Shown here: positions 46,545-57,342 of the stretch, piece after piece
How positions within the stretch are numbered: position 1 is the stretch's first letter
Layout of the letters: each line of letters begins with the position of its first letter
DNA from: Takashimella koratensis
Taxonomy: Eukaryota; Basidiomycota; Tremellomycetes; Trichosporonales; Tetragoniomycetaceae
Reading direction: 5' to 3'
NCBI GenBank assembly: GCA_003116875.1
Contig: BCKT01000004.1
Coordinates: 314,845-378,844 of the forward strand
DNA length: 64,000 nucleotides
The notes under the pieces: generated by a model
Seen by the model: the letters and a program-made list of their open reading frames with translations, nothing else
What the model was told of the DNA's origin: nothing
The model's database searches: none
Translations under genes and position numbers: made by a program

Positions 46545-48799
46545 CTAAGCTGGAGCGAACATTTCCGCAAACTTCTTGAGGTTCCCATCCCACTCTCCCT
46601 TCCTCTTGTTCCTAATTTCTCCCGCGATCGCTTTGGCATTCTCAACCATAACGTCTCCCTGTTCACTCTTGACCGCCTCGAGCGCGGCTTTGATCTCGGC
46701 CTTGCGGGCGGCGTTGGTCCCCTCGATGATCACACCGGGGGCGTGGAGGATCTCGCGTCCGACACAGTGACCGCCTCGGTGTTGGAGGAGTTCGTACCCG
46801 ACCCCGAGGCGCTTGACCATTGCCGACTGCCGAGTCGGGTGTGACCGGGAGGGGTATGTGAGAATAGGTTGATCCAGAAAGAGGGATTGGTTAGTAAGCT
46901 GCCAAGTTGTCTTGTCCCTCCGGACAGGCACTTACCAGCTGGACTTGGTCCCACTTGCGTGCCCAGCACTACACCACTCATCAGCCCCTACTCTCTAACA
47001 AGCTCTTCCCGTGTCTCGCCCTCTTTACTCACAATGATCGGCTTCGCAGCGTAAATCCCTTCCAGGGTCGAGTTTGCCCCGCAATGCGATACGAACGCTA
47101 CGACCGCCTACTCCCAACCCCAGAGATTACCCTTTCGTCAGCTGTGCCCCACACTTCCTAGCGGTCTATACTGTCGAACGAGGGACCAGAACTCACTGGG
47201 TGGGTGAGAACACCAACTTGATCCACCCAGTCCGGGGCGATGGCCCGGCCCTCGGACTCGGCGGTGTGAAGGATCTCAACTACGTGAGAAGGGAGACTGG
47301 ATTTCTGACCCCCGCACGCGTAGAGGAATGGCGTCTTGGTCTCTTCCAGGACTTCAAAGAGTGCGTTGAGTCCGTCTCCGGCATCGACGATGGTTCCGAA
47401 ACTGCGCAGTTTTAGCTCTGACCACATTGCACTGTTTTTCATCTTCTCGTCTTTAAGCTGTACTCACCTGACATAAACAACTTCCTTGGGTCCAAACTTA
47501 TCCAAGAAGCTCTTCACACCTTCACCCCAATCAGCTTTGGGTTCAGCCGCGAAGAACCCCATCTCGAGGAACGGTTTCTCCCCCTTGTTCGTGAGCAAAG
47601 GGTCGACGTTGGCAGCTTTGAGGGCTTCGGGCTCGAGTACCGAGGAAGGAAAGTTGGTGATCCACGCCACGGGGAGCTTGGAGGCGTCTTGTACGCCCGT
47701 GAGGAAGTGGACCCAGCCGAAATCGACGGGGGCGGTCCAGTCCGCATTGGTAGCCCATCGCTCGTACAGGTCTGGGTATAGGAAGGGGTGATAGGTACGG
47801 AAAGAGGTAGTCAGCGGCTGTGCATGCAGTGCCAAATGGACAAAGGTGAAGTTTAGGGGAGAGGGTTCGGACAGGGTCAAGTCGAGCACTGTTCAATGAC
47901 TCACGGAAAGGGTCGTTTCCAGGGATGTTGATCACCTGGTCACTCTCCGACAAGAGCTCTCGGTAAAGCTTGACAAGGCGCTCTTTCCTCTCTTCGGCAG
48001 GCATGACGATGGTCTGTGCGTCTTGTCCCGCGTTTGCCGCCGCCATGATCTGTGGAGATTTGATCATCAGCCAACAAGTCGATCAATCATACAAGCGAAA
48101 GAAGTACTCACCGAGTTGACGTCGGCAGTGTACGCCTCGGGGTCACGTTTAAGCAGTTCGTCCCGCACCCACATGAGCGAGCCATTCTCCACTGCCCCAG
48201 CGTGGCTACGCCCTTGATCAGCTTGGCTCACACACAACGCAGAAGAGCCAGAGATAGAAAAGAAGAGGACACGTACTAGAGGATCTCGCTGGTGGACTCG
48301 GGCATGTACCCTACCAAAGGGGGAGAAGTGATACCTGGAAAGTTGGACTCGACGGCGGATTTGATGTGGGGATAGGTAAAGGCGACGAAATCGTAGATGA
48401 ATGCGGTGGGGAATGGCCACGGTGCGTGGGTCTAGACAAGTGGTCAGTTGCGGTGGCTCTTAACATTGCTGCTCGCTTCGATGACCAAGCGAGACCTTGA
48501 CTCACCGCAAGGATCATCCCATACGCTTCGCCCGACTTGTACACCATCTCCATATAACTGGCGACTGTATCGTTCCACGCTGTCTTGTTCCCGACGGGAA
48601 CAAGTTTGATCCTCTCCTGTACGTCCTTGTTGGCGGCATCGACGAGGAGTGTCGAGTTTTCCTCGTTGTTCTTGTGAAGGATGACGGAGATGCAGAGTGA
48701 AGGGGAGGAGGCGAGGAGAGCGAGAGAGAGACGGATGAGGGGTTGACAGTGGGAGAAAGCGGCAGCGGTGCCGATGATGTAGTGCGTGGTAGGGGCCAT
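46545..48799 (-). CDS. UDP-glycosyltransferase (GT1 family)
   Basis: Nine exons on the minus strand: 48799-48506, 48431-48277, 48205-48112, 48049-47905, 47771-47468, 47401-47197, 47107-47033, 46968-46936 and 46826-46545 (TAG); about 528 residues. N-terminal part starts THYIIGTAAAFSHCQPLIRL, the usual acceptor-side His region. The sugar-donor signature is spread over exons 6-8: DWVDQVGVLTHP, AVVAFVSHCGANSTLEGIYAAKPII, then CWARKWDQVQL, matching the HCGxNS...E...P...DQ pattern of GT1 enzymes. Such fungal enzymes glucosylate sterols, lipids or small hydrophobic xenobiotics; the acceptor is not predictable. The 33-nt eighth exon holds the conserved DQ. No membrane anchor is evident. Confidence 0.85.
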
Positions 48800-49724
48800 G
48801 GTGAGATTGGGCTAGGTGGGGAGGGGTAGGGGGTTAGGTCGCGTGGTGGCTGAGAGGGAAGCAGCAGGGAGAAGGATAGGTTGAGTGAGGAGACGAAAGA
48901 GATGAGAGAGGGGTGCCCGAGGTGATATATGTACCAGACGGAGGAGGACGGGGTGAGGACGGAGGATGAGACGATGGTCGCGAGGTGAGGAGCGGTAAAG
49001 GCAGCGTGGAGACGGCGTAGACACGGCGAGGGCAAGGCCTGGAGGTGGATCTCGGTCAACATTGATCGGTATCCTTACCATGGCCGGTTGCACCGCCTAC
49101 TCTGACTACCTCCGTCTCGGCCACTCGGTCATCCCTTGTCCTAGCCGCTAGTCCAAGCACGTACCCAGACATGCCACTGCAGGGGTAAGTAAATCTAGAC
49201 ACTCCAAATTACTGTCCACCTTTCATATCCACTTTTGAACCTCTCTCGGACCCGGTCTCGCTCCCTCTCCATCGCCGCATGTCGCTTCCCGCTTCCCGGT
49301 TCTCGGCTCTCGGGTCTGACCAGTACCCCAAACGTAAGCTCTCGCTGACCAGGGGTGTTGATGTAAACAACGACGTGAAGAGTGAGGGCTATACTGTGGC
49401 TTATGGGCTCTGGCTATGGGTAATGGAACGATAGCGAATGGGGCGAGAAAGAGGTCGGAGGAGGGTACGAGGTGGACCGTGGACGGTGGCTTGGCAGCAA
49501 GTACTGGATTGTACGTACGAGCAGAGCTATCGGCGTTCCCTAGGCACCTGACGGCGACCGCTTGGGTCCAATAACACCCGCGAACCGGGTGGCATCACTA
49601 GCTTCCTCTGCTGACTAATTCATCTCCGTCTGCGCCACGCTGACTTGAGCTCCCCATCTCCGCCTAGACGGACAGAGTCGTGCTGTCATCGCCGTCTCCG
49701 CGTCTCTACAGATGGGACGATGCT

Positions 49725-49752
49725 GAGGGTGGAGGGTGGAGGGTGGAGGGTG
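49725..49752. repeat. GAGGGTG minisatellite, four units
   Basis: Four head-to-tail copies of a seven-base G-rich unit. The G-tracts could form a quadruplex, but this is inference. Confidence 0.8.
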
Positions 49753-49871
49753 TTCTGAAACTCGCACAGTGTTGAAACCCCTCTGACCCAAGGGAAATTA
49801 GCGGAACCAAATTCGTTCAGGTGGATGCCCACGTGCTCGTCGCGTGGTCGATGATTGGCAATTCTCCCCCC

Positions 49872-50051
49872 GGAATAAGGCAGAGCTGGGTAGAATAAGG
49901 CATCGGTTGATGAGAATTGCACACTTTGTCAATGGAATAAGGCATCCGACTTCCTTCTAGACACTTGGAATAAGGCATAATCGTTGATTGTTTTTTCCAA
50001 AGGCCAAATTTTCGCTCAAGAGGCCAAATGGTCCTTGCCAAGAGGCCAAAT
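49872..50051 (+). promoter_or_regulatory. Two clustered motif arrays upstream of MCT-like transporter
   Basis: Four copies of GAATAAGGCA(T) start at 49873, 49893, 49935 and 49968. Three copies of AGGCCAAAT start at 50001, 50021 and 50043, spaced about 20-22 bases, roughly two helical turns. They lie 140-320 bases upstream of a TATATAA box. The arrangement looks like an operator array for one or two transcription factors. Confidence 0.6.
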
Positions 50052-50191
50052 ACGGACCTGGTGTGCACGATTCGGTGGGGAGTGGATGAGGGCGAGATGG
50101 TGTAGAGTCGGAAGGGCGGTTTTGCACATTGCTCTGATTGGGGAAAAATGTCGATTGCGAACGACAAGAGATTGATTGAAAGCTGAGATGG

Positions 50192-50198
50192 TATATAA
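50192..50198 (+). promoter_or_regulatory. TATA box (TATATAA)
   Basis: Canonical TATA element about 150 bases before the ATG of the MCT-like transporter, downstream of the motif arrays. TATA-containing promoters are usual for inducible transporters. Confidence 0.6.
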
Positions 50199-50342
50199 CC
50201 ACTGACCTAGGCATATCCGCGACTCACATCTCACTACCCACTCTCAACTCTTCTCTGACCCTCAGCGCTTTACCAACAAGCACAGACACCGACTCACCCT
50301 ACCCTCCTCAGCCGAATCTGCTTTCACCAAACCCACTGTTCA

Positions 50343-51499
50343 ATGTCCTCTCTCCGAGACCTTGAGTCTACTCCTCTCATATACCACCAACCCCCTTTAT
50401 ACGGCTCGACCTTGATGATAGCTCAAGCCGATACCGAGCCCGGACCTGCCTCGCGGGGAAGCATCGAGAAGCCCCTGCTTCCACCGACCGACGGGGGTTG
50501 GAAGGCTTGGTCGTGTCTCGCCGCTTCGACAGGTCTTGAGGTGAGTCATTGATCGCAGCGGGGGAGACCCATATTACTCTATGACGACCTAGTCGAGACT
50601 CAGACAAGTTGAGAGTGTATGTTGACACTACCAGACGTTTGTCTGGGGCTTTGCGACTTCGTATGGAGGTAAGTCTACGATCCCTTATTATCTATCAGAG
50701 CGATTTCAACTTACACACGTCGCAGTGTTCTTGGACTACTATACCCAAACAATGACAGATACATCTTTCCTCGCCATCGTCGGAACCGTCCTCAACGTAA
50801 GCCCTCCCCACCCTTCATCCCAACGCCTCTCGTCCTTGTACTTTATCTGACCAACCCAGGGGTCAATGTACCTCCTCCTCCCTCTCTTCACCCTCTTCCT
50901 AACCTCTCACCCAACTCTCCGGTGCCCAACAATGTGGATCGGACTCTGTCTCCTCGTCACTGGTCTCGTCGGGGCAGCATTCTGTACCTCTGTGAGCACT
51001 ACCCTCCACACTATGGATCCCCCGTTTATCGCAACTCTCCGCTGGACTATGTACTGATTTGGGTCAAGGTCGGGGGGCTCGTGGTTACTCAAGGGGTATT
51101 ATACGGGATCGGAGGTAGTAAGTCCTCTCTTTCCACAATCTACCCTACCTCAAGGCCCATCTGTATGGATTTGATAACCAAAGTTTTAGCTATGTTATAT
51201 TGCCCCTGCACCTCGTACATGTACGTTCACCCGAGTACATACCCTTCCCCTTTGTCCACCCCGCAATCAGCTGACCTAGCCTAGGTTTGGATGGTGGACC
51301 CGTCGTCGTGGTTTGGCTTCAGGGATCATGTTCTCGGGGACCGGTGAGTACCTTAATCCTCTGTCCACTCTCAATCTCATACCTCGTAGTCTGTAGTATT
51401 GTCTAACGCACACAGGTGCTGGAGGGTTGATCATGCCCCTTGTCTCGTCGTTCCTCTTACAACGATTTGGCCAACGTACCGCGCTTCTGATCATAGTCA

Positions 51500-51563
<64 letters not shown>

Positions 51564-52597
51564 GTGTGTCTCTCATATCCCTGTCCTGTCCCCAACCATC
51601 CTCAGACCTTTCCAAAACTGAGCTAACCCACCTTAGGCCGCTGCGTATGCCTGCATCCTCACCCCTCTGATCCCGTTCATCCGGCCCCGCGTTCCGCTCT
51701 CCCGATCCAAGGAACTCACAAACGCGACCCAGATCGATTGGGGGTTCATCAAACACCGAGCGTTTTGGCTATTGTGGCTTGGAGTACTATTACAAGGGTT
51801 TGCAGCGTTCATGCCGGGTACTTATCTCCCAGGTACGTTAAATACCTCGGCGCCTTCATTCCCACTAGCTCATTTCTATCTGTCCCCCTGTTCATGATTT
51901 CTTCTACCTCTCTGTGTTACACGCTAACACCTGCTTTGGAACACAGCCTACGCGACAGCCTTGCACCTACCCCATAAAATCGGCACACTCTCAATCGCAC
52001 TCTTGAACCTCTCCCGAATCCCGGGCCAAGTCGTGATCGGCGCCCTCTCTGATCGCCTAGGTCCAAGGAGGCTCATACTTGCCATGGCAGGGGTATCCGC
52101 CCTCACCGTTCTCGCAGGTTGGGGCGCGGCAACGGGGAGTGGAGGTGTGATAGGGTTTGCGTTGGGCTTTGGTTGCGTAGCGGGAAGTTATACGGCACTG
52201 TTTCCCAGGTAAGTTGGGTTGACGAGCCTTGATCTCGTGATAAGTTAAGAGACGGTCGGGAGCTGATAGTACCCAGATTCATCTCTGTCATTGCGAGTGA
52301 GTACAACCGGGCCGACCCTCACCCTCCACACTTCTCGACTACCGTCTTAACCGTCCTAACATTCTTGCAGACGACGACCCTCACCTCCCTCAAATCCTAT
52401 ACGCACTCTTCTCCTTCGCCCGCGGTCTCGGCTCTATCCTCTCGGGGCCTATATCTACCGCGCTCCTCCAGACTTCTATCCGCGCCGGGAAGGGCGGGTA
52501 CGGTGTTGACGGGTATGGACCGTTGATTCTTTGGACCGGAGGAGCGGTGGCGCTGAGTGCGTTGGGAGCGGGGTATAAGGGTTTGAAGAGGGATTGA
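50343..52597 (+). CDS. MFS monocarboxylate (MCT/riboflavin-type) transporter
   Basis: Twelve exons: 50343-50540, 50635-50668, 50726-50796, 50860-50991, 51069-51117, 51190-51220, 51285-51343, 51416-51495, 51637-51832, 51947-52208, 52277-52296 and 52371-52597 (TGA); about 452 residues with phase kept at every junction. The start of the fold reads PPTDGGWKAWSCLAAS (the DGGxGW motif of MCTs), then TFVWGFATSYGVFLDYY. Later motifs are QGVLYGIGGTMLYCP, WWTRRRGLASGIMFSG, GAGGLIMPLVSSFLLQRFG and GALSDRLGPRRL. Fungal relatives carry carboxylates, riboflavin or other small acids; the substrate is open. Intron 8 contains a CT microsatellite of about 60 bases. The promoter carries clustered repeats and a TATA box, suggesting strong regulation. 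Confidence 0.85.
51501..51560. repeat. CT dinucleotide microsatellite inside intron 8 of MCT-like gene
   Basis: About 29 uninterrupted CT units between the donor at 51496 and the acceptor at 51636. It acts in effect as an over-long polypyrimidine tract and is a likely length polymorphism. Confidence 0.95.
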
Positions 52598-52904
52598 AAC
52601 GCAGGTTGACGGGGAGAGGCGAGGTTGGAGTCGGTTGAGCGAAGGAGAGCGGCTTCGATGAGGGAGAGTTATGAGTAAGGTGACTGCCGTGGGAGGTCCG
52701 CAGAGGAGAAACGAGATGCAGCCTTGGATCAAACGATGTAGCGATGAACCATTGTTTATGCTCGAGTGACTGATAAGGCCGAACCACCTCCAATTATTGT
52801 TGCCCTCGTCGTCCTCATCCACTCCGACCCGAGCGCCGTCGTACCTCCACACGTAGGACTCTGGAACGTCCCTGACCGCGCACCCTTTGAAAGAAACGAT
52901 CTGA
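52598..52904. other. Convergent 3' region
   Basis: About 300 bases between the MCT-like stop (+) and the proposed stop of a small minus-strand membrane protein. No coding feature recognised. Confidence 0.4.
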
Positions 52905-53484
52905 CTAGACAAGTTTCCCTCCTCCGCCTGAGACCATACCGACGACTCCACGTGCCGCGCCGCCAAAGTCCCGACCCGATGTGCGCGCAGCCAAGAGCGA
53001 GATGACGAGACAACTGGCGACAAAGGCGGTGCTGAGAGCCACAGGTCAGCGCCTAAGAGGAAAGGAGGGAAACAAGGTAGCTAGAAGAGGATGTGTGGAA
53101 GAGTGAGACAGCAAGGGGAGGTCGTGAAAGTGTCGACATACAATTTGTAGAATGTAGCTCGGGAGAGTTCACGTTCTTCTTCCGAGGTACGGGAAGATGC
53201 GAAGATTGCTGTAAGGGCAGCAAGGTCAGCGGGTTTGAGAAGAGGAAGGCGAGTCCTAGGGAGAGAGGGAGAGATGTGGTGAGAGAGAACCCACAGCGAA
53301 GGTTTGGAAGGGCCATGTTGGGGTCTGTCTGGGATGTAGAGCGATGAGTCAAAGTATGGAGGGAAGAGGGAAGAGACCAACGCAATACGGCAGGCAGTTG
53401 TGGTTGCCAGAAAGGGCACTGCGAAAAGTAACTCACTAGAACAGCTGGTGTGGAGAATAGTAAACCAGTTGCTTGCAACGACAT
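52905..53484 (-). CDS. Small predicted membrane protein, internal exon structure uncertain
   Basis: ATG 53484 gives MSLQATGLLFSTPAVL before a GTGAGT donor. A downstream segment reads KPADLAALTAIFASSRTSEE then RELSRATFYKL, spliced at a GTATGT donor (53141) to TAFVASCLVISLLAARTSG and a TAG at 52905. The last segment contains a plausible membrane helix. The middle exon borders could not be made consistent with only consensus splice sites, so the protein sequence between about 53150 and 53430 is unsettled. I do not recognise the family. The neighbouring Tls1-like gene starts 80 bases beyond its ATG in the opposite direction, so the two share a very short promoter, which supports a real gene. Confidence 0.4.
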
Positions 53485-53564
53485 CTGCCTAACCTCCTTT
53501 CTCTACATCTTCAATCTACCAACGATCCTATACTCTACTCTACCTAGATCCCCTAGCCAGCGCC

Positions 53565-55111
53565 ATGTTCAAGAAACGATCTCGACCCGCGTCGGTGCGC
53601 GATAAAGCGGCGGAGGCGGCGGAACCGGAAGCTGTCGAGGCAGGGGTAGCTGGGTCGACGGCTGTTGAAGCGGGTGAGGGGGACGAGGGAGATGCCGAGG
53701 GGTCTACGTGAGTCCTGCACTCTACCTTGTACTCCTATCGTTCAGCTAGTCCCAATCGACCTCCTACCTTCTCCAATTCTTGCTCTCACCTCGGTCATAC
53801 CCAACCCTTTCGTCTACTTTGTTTCATATCTGTCCGTGTCCATCATGACTCACCCGTTTCTAGGCAAACAATCGAGGACTTGATCATGCTTCGTAAACTT
53901 CGTAAAGCTCGACAAGGGATTGACCTTGAGAAGCTGAACAGAGGGGATGAAAGGAAGAAACGTGCCAAGACGGACGCGGAGGGTGAAGATGGGGATGCGA
54001 GTAAGAAGTATGGACTGCAAGCGACAAGAGGAGGGAGGGATGATAAGTGAGTACCTTTAGCGTGTGACACGGGCCCACGAGGATATGAGGGTGGGAACGT
54101 GCGAAGTAAAGGTGGAGGTGGTGATGAGATTGGAGCTGGGACATGGGATACAAACAAGGCGCCATGTTGTGGCTAGGATGACGGCTGATGACTCAAGTAC
54201 GGAGACGAAACGGCTCGTACGAACAGACAACTTTACACAACAGACCAACGCCCTCGACGTGGACAAACACATGTGCGTAGGCTTTCGACGCCACTCTCTC
54301 CTTACATATCATCCCTCTCTTCTATTAACTGTGCTGACACTCATATCCGACCCCTTACTCAGGATGGCATACATCGAGGAAGAAATGGCCAAGAGACGAG
54401 GCGAAATTGCCGCCTCGGGTGGTAAAGAAGAAGCTTATGACCCTCAAGCAGAGTTGTACAAGTTGGCGGAAAAGTACAAGGCGAATGTGGTCAATAAACG
54501 GAATGAAGAGGAAGGGAGTGTACAGACTTCGTTGGGGATGTTGAGCGCGATTCCAGAGGTTGACCTAGGCATGGAGTGGGTCTATCCTCTTCTCTTTTCC
54601 TCTTCATCCCGTCCCGTTCTGTCTCACTCCCTCCCATACTCACCTCGATGTGGTCTCTTGGAAGACACCAGCTTATACGCAACAGGAACCGGTTGAAGAA
54701 CATTGAGGAAACGGAAAAGGCGAAACGAGAAATGTTTGAGCAACGCAAGGTTCAACAAGAGGCCGGCGGGCGAGAAGAAGATATCAACTACGCCAACATG
54801 CGCTGTAAGTGGACCCGTCTGCACCTATTCGAGATTTATCATTGACCAATATCCTCTGCTCTTCTTATCTATCCCCGTGCAAATACTCTTTGGCGGCTCG
54901 CTCTTGCGACTGGGTTATATTTGCATAAACAGTCTTCAAACCACATCAGAGACAAATCGACATCGCCACGCAAATGGAACAGGCAAAACGTGAAGCCGCA
55001 GGGTTACCCGTACACCAGCATCATCAGGGCGGACATGATCGACCACCTCGGCCGGAGATGGCGACGGATGAGGCAGTGTTTGAGCGGTTCAAGAAGAGGA
55101 ATAGGCGGTGA
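53565..55111 (+). CDS. Tls1/C9orf78 (HCA59) family splicing-associated protein
   Basis: Six exons: 53565-53707, 53864-54046, 54198-54272, 54363-54575, 54686-54804 and 54933-55111 (TGA); about 303 residues. The N-terminus FKKRSRPASVRDK is basic, followed by the conserved DLIMLRKLRKARQGIDLEKL. Then comes NTETKRLVRTDNFTQQTNALDVDKHMMAYIEEEMAKRRGE, the family hallmark. The middle has PQAELYKLAEKYK, and the end EAVFERFKKRNRR is short and basic. Human C9orf78 and S. pombe Tls1 associate with Brr2 in the spliceosome and, in S. pombe, affect telomere length through splicing of specific transcripts. The match covers the whole length. The role here is inferred from the family. Confidence 0.85.
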
Positions 55112-55502
55112 TTTTGGGTCGGAAGGTGGTCGCCTGGGCTGGGTGAGAGAGTAGAGAAGGTTGGACAATTCAAGTCTGAAGTTGTGTTGTAGTTGTATCC
55201 TGTCCACCGTCGTTCACATGCACATTCATACCGCATTGTCCATATCTCTGTTGTCCAGAACAAGTCTGCTAAGGTGTCGAAAATCTCATCAGAAAGAAAA
55301 GGCAAGGCTCTAAAGCTAAGATACATGATCAAAGATTGTCCCAAGGGCCAGAAAGTCGAGGGTCTGGGTATCGCACATGACGGAGGTTGATCGTCGAGTC
55401 TGAAGGGTTGGGTGGAGCTTCCGTTGTCAGGGTGGATCGGCAGAGATGAGCACTTGGAGGCTGGCGACAGGAATGCAAAGTACGATAGCAGACGACCTGC
55501 AA
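55112..55502. other. Convergent 3' region
   Basis: About 390 bases between the Tls1-like stop (+) and the stop of a small secreted-protein gene (-). No gene seen. Confidence 0.5.
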
Positions 55503-56176
55503 CTACGCCGTCGTCGAATTGACCACTGTCGTCGAGTTGACAGTATGGCCAGGGAAGGTAGTGACGTTGTAACAAGAGCTGTTACCAGGTAAGACGACCA
55601 GGTTCTGAATGTTTTCAGTCTTGTTGACAACGTCGAAGATTTGAAAGTTCCTAAGTAAAGTATGACGTGAGCTGTTGTGATGGTGTAAAGTGGAGAAGGG
55701 GGAGTCAATGGCGAGGGGGGCGAGGGGGCAAGGGTCGCTGACTGAGACCTTGACTTGAAGCTGCGACGATTGCCTGGAAGTCGATCCAGTACTCCCATCT
55801 ACTCCCGACTTGATTCCCTCTCGTCCACTTACATGGAACTATTCGTGGTAGCATTAACCACCCACTCGAACCAAGTCGGGCTTGTCAAATTATCGTACTC
55901 GTACAACCACATGCTGTTGTTGACGTAATAGCCGCCTGTCCCGATCATGAGGCGGTAGGGGGGGTTCCCGCCTGCCCAAGAGATGTTGACGACCCCGCAT
56001 TGGGTGAGAGGGAGGGGAGAGGCGGTGATGTTGAGCCCGTCCATCGGTGCGCCTGCGAGGACTTGGAAGTCGGACCGACCGAGCGGTCGGGTAGGGGAGG
56101 CGGAGGCGCAGGTGGAGGTCGAGGTGAAGGAGAGTAGAGAGAAGGAGAGGATAGTGAGGAGGGTCTTGGGGATCAT
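55503..56176 (-). CDS. Small secreted, N-glycosylated protein of unknown function
   Basis: Two exons on the minus strand, 56176-55833 and 55650-55503 (TAG), giving 163 residues. A clear signal peptide (MIPKTLLTILSFSLLSFTST) is followed by one Ig-like beta segment: LTQCGVVNISWAGGNPPYRLMIG. This pattern (Cys, SWxGGxPPY) is common in small secreted or GPI-anchored proteins of basidiomycetes. Many N-glycosylation sequons occur (NIT, NIS, NNS, NLT, NAT, NSS, NVT, NST). There is no hydrophobic C-terminus for a GPI anchor, so it is probably released or cell-wall bound. Two cysteines in the mature part may pair. The upstream frame is open further, but starting at MIPK gives a proper signal peptide. 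Function unknown. Confidence 0.75.
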
Positions 56177-57342
56177 CACGAGAGCAGTGGTGTGAGGTAG
56201 GTGTAGAGCGTAGGTAGGTGAGCTGTGAATCAAGTCGGCGCTGGGTGAAGATGGGCAGTTGTGCAAATGTGGATGTGAAGAAGTAAAGTGACAAGGTCGA
56301 CATGAGCAATATAAACCCAATCCCTCGTTGCTAACGCTCGCAGGTAGGGTGGTAGGGTAGGGTAGGTGAGCTACCGAATACGGCGCGCGGTGTGCGGCGC
56401 GACAAAGTGGGCCGACGGATCGGGGGCGCTGGGGTCAACGCCAAGCAGGCATGGAGTCTGAGCCAAACTGGGGTGAGTAGGCCCAAGGAGGACTGCGCCG
56501 GGTAGGCTGAGGATGGTACAGTAGCTTGGACTGAATGACGTCTTGCCTCCCGACAGGACGAAAGAGGTCGAAGAGTGTATGCATAGATGAATGGCGGTGT
56601 AGCGTGTGTAAGGTGAAGGCAGGGAGGGCGTGTCGAGCTAACCTCACCGGTTATTGTAACGACGTGGTCGGGTCAATTGTTTCATCCTCCTTTGAGTTGG
56701 CGCTACAAGTGGCTTCAAGGTCATAAGCGACAACGCCCAAAGACGGCAAAGGATGGGGAAAGGCGTGAGAATGATGTGGCGAGCCTATTGGTGGCTATGA
56801 TGACAAGGATGGCGAGGAGGGCGCATAGGGAGGGAGGGCACAAGGGTCAAAGGAATAGGATAATTAGATGAGGACAGCGGAGAGCATCAAGGAGTCAAGG
56901 AGTCAAGGAGTCAAGGATCAAGGAGGTAAGGAGAAAAGGTAAGGAGGCCGAGAGAGAGGCAGGGTGGGGGAATCATTAGCGTGTGCGGGGCGAGAGTGGG
57001 GGAGTGGGTTTGATGGGTTATCGCGTGGTTCAAAGGAAGCACAAAGTGAAGCACAAAGCAAAGCGCAAAACCCTGAATCCACACATCACCTGTATTTCTC
57101 CTTTTACGCGTTGTCTCCGCCGTAGGCGACGGATACAACCGAAGGCAGAGATAAGAGACAACCACGACTCGCATGATGCAGGTTTTTCATCATTGAGGGG
57201 AAGGCTCACTCACCAACTGGCTCCACCAGACTCTACACCTTGGACTCGTATTCTCCACTTGTCCACTGTCCACTGTCCACTCTATACGATACTTTTTCTC
57301 TTACCATCTTACCCTCCCTCTGCCTCCCCCCTAGACTCGACC
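56177..57342. other. Divergent intergenic region, no gene seen
   Basis: About 1.2 kb between the small secreted-protein gene (-) and the amino-acid transporter (+). It contains a TCAAGGAG repeat (about 56888-56925) and a GGTAGGGTAGGGTAGG stretch near 56345. No coding region recognised. Confidence 0.5.

Larger units (their letters stand above)
48800..50342. other. Divergent intergenic region with motif arrays
   Basis: About 1.5 kb between the UDP-glycosyltransferase start (-) and the MCT-like start (+). It holds a GAGGGTG minisatellite (49725-49752), four GAATAAGGCA motifs (49872-49978), three AGGCCAAAT motifs (50000-50051) and a TATATAA box (50192). No coding region. Confidence 0.65.

Noticed and set aside
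47884..47904. A 16-20 nt intron in the UDP-glycosyltransferase after NDPF
   Set aside because: Too short to splice; a 133-nt intron (47772-47904) with a CTGAC branch point restores LYERWATNADW in phase.
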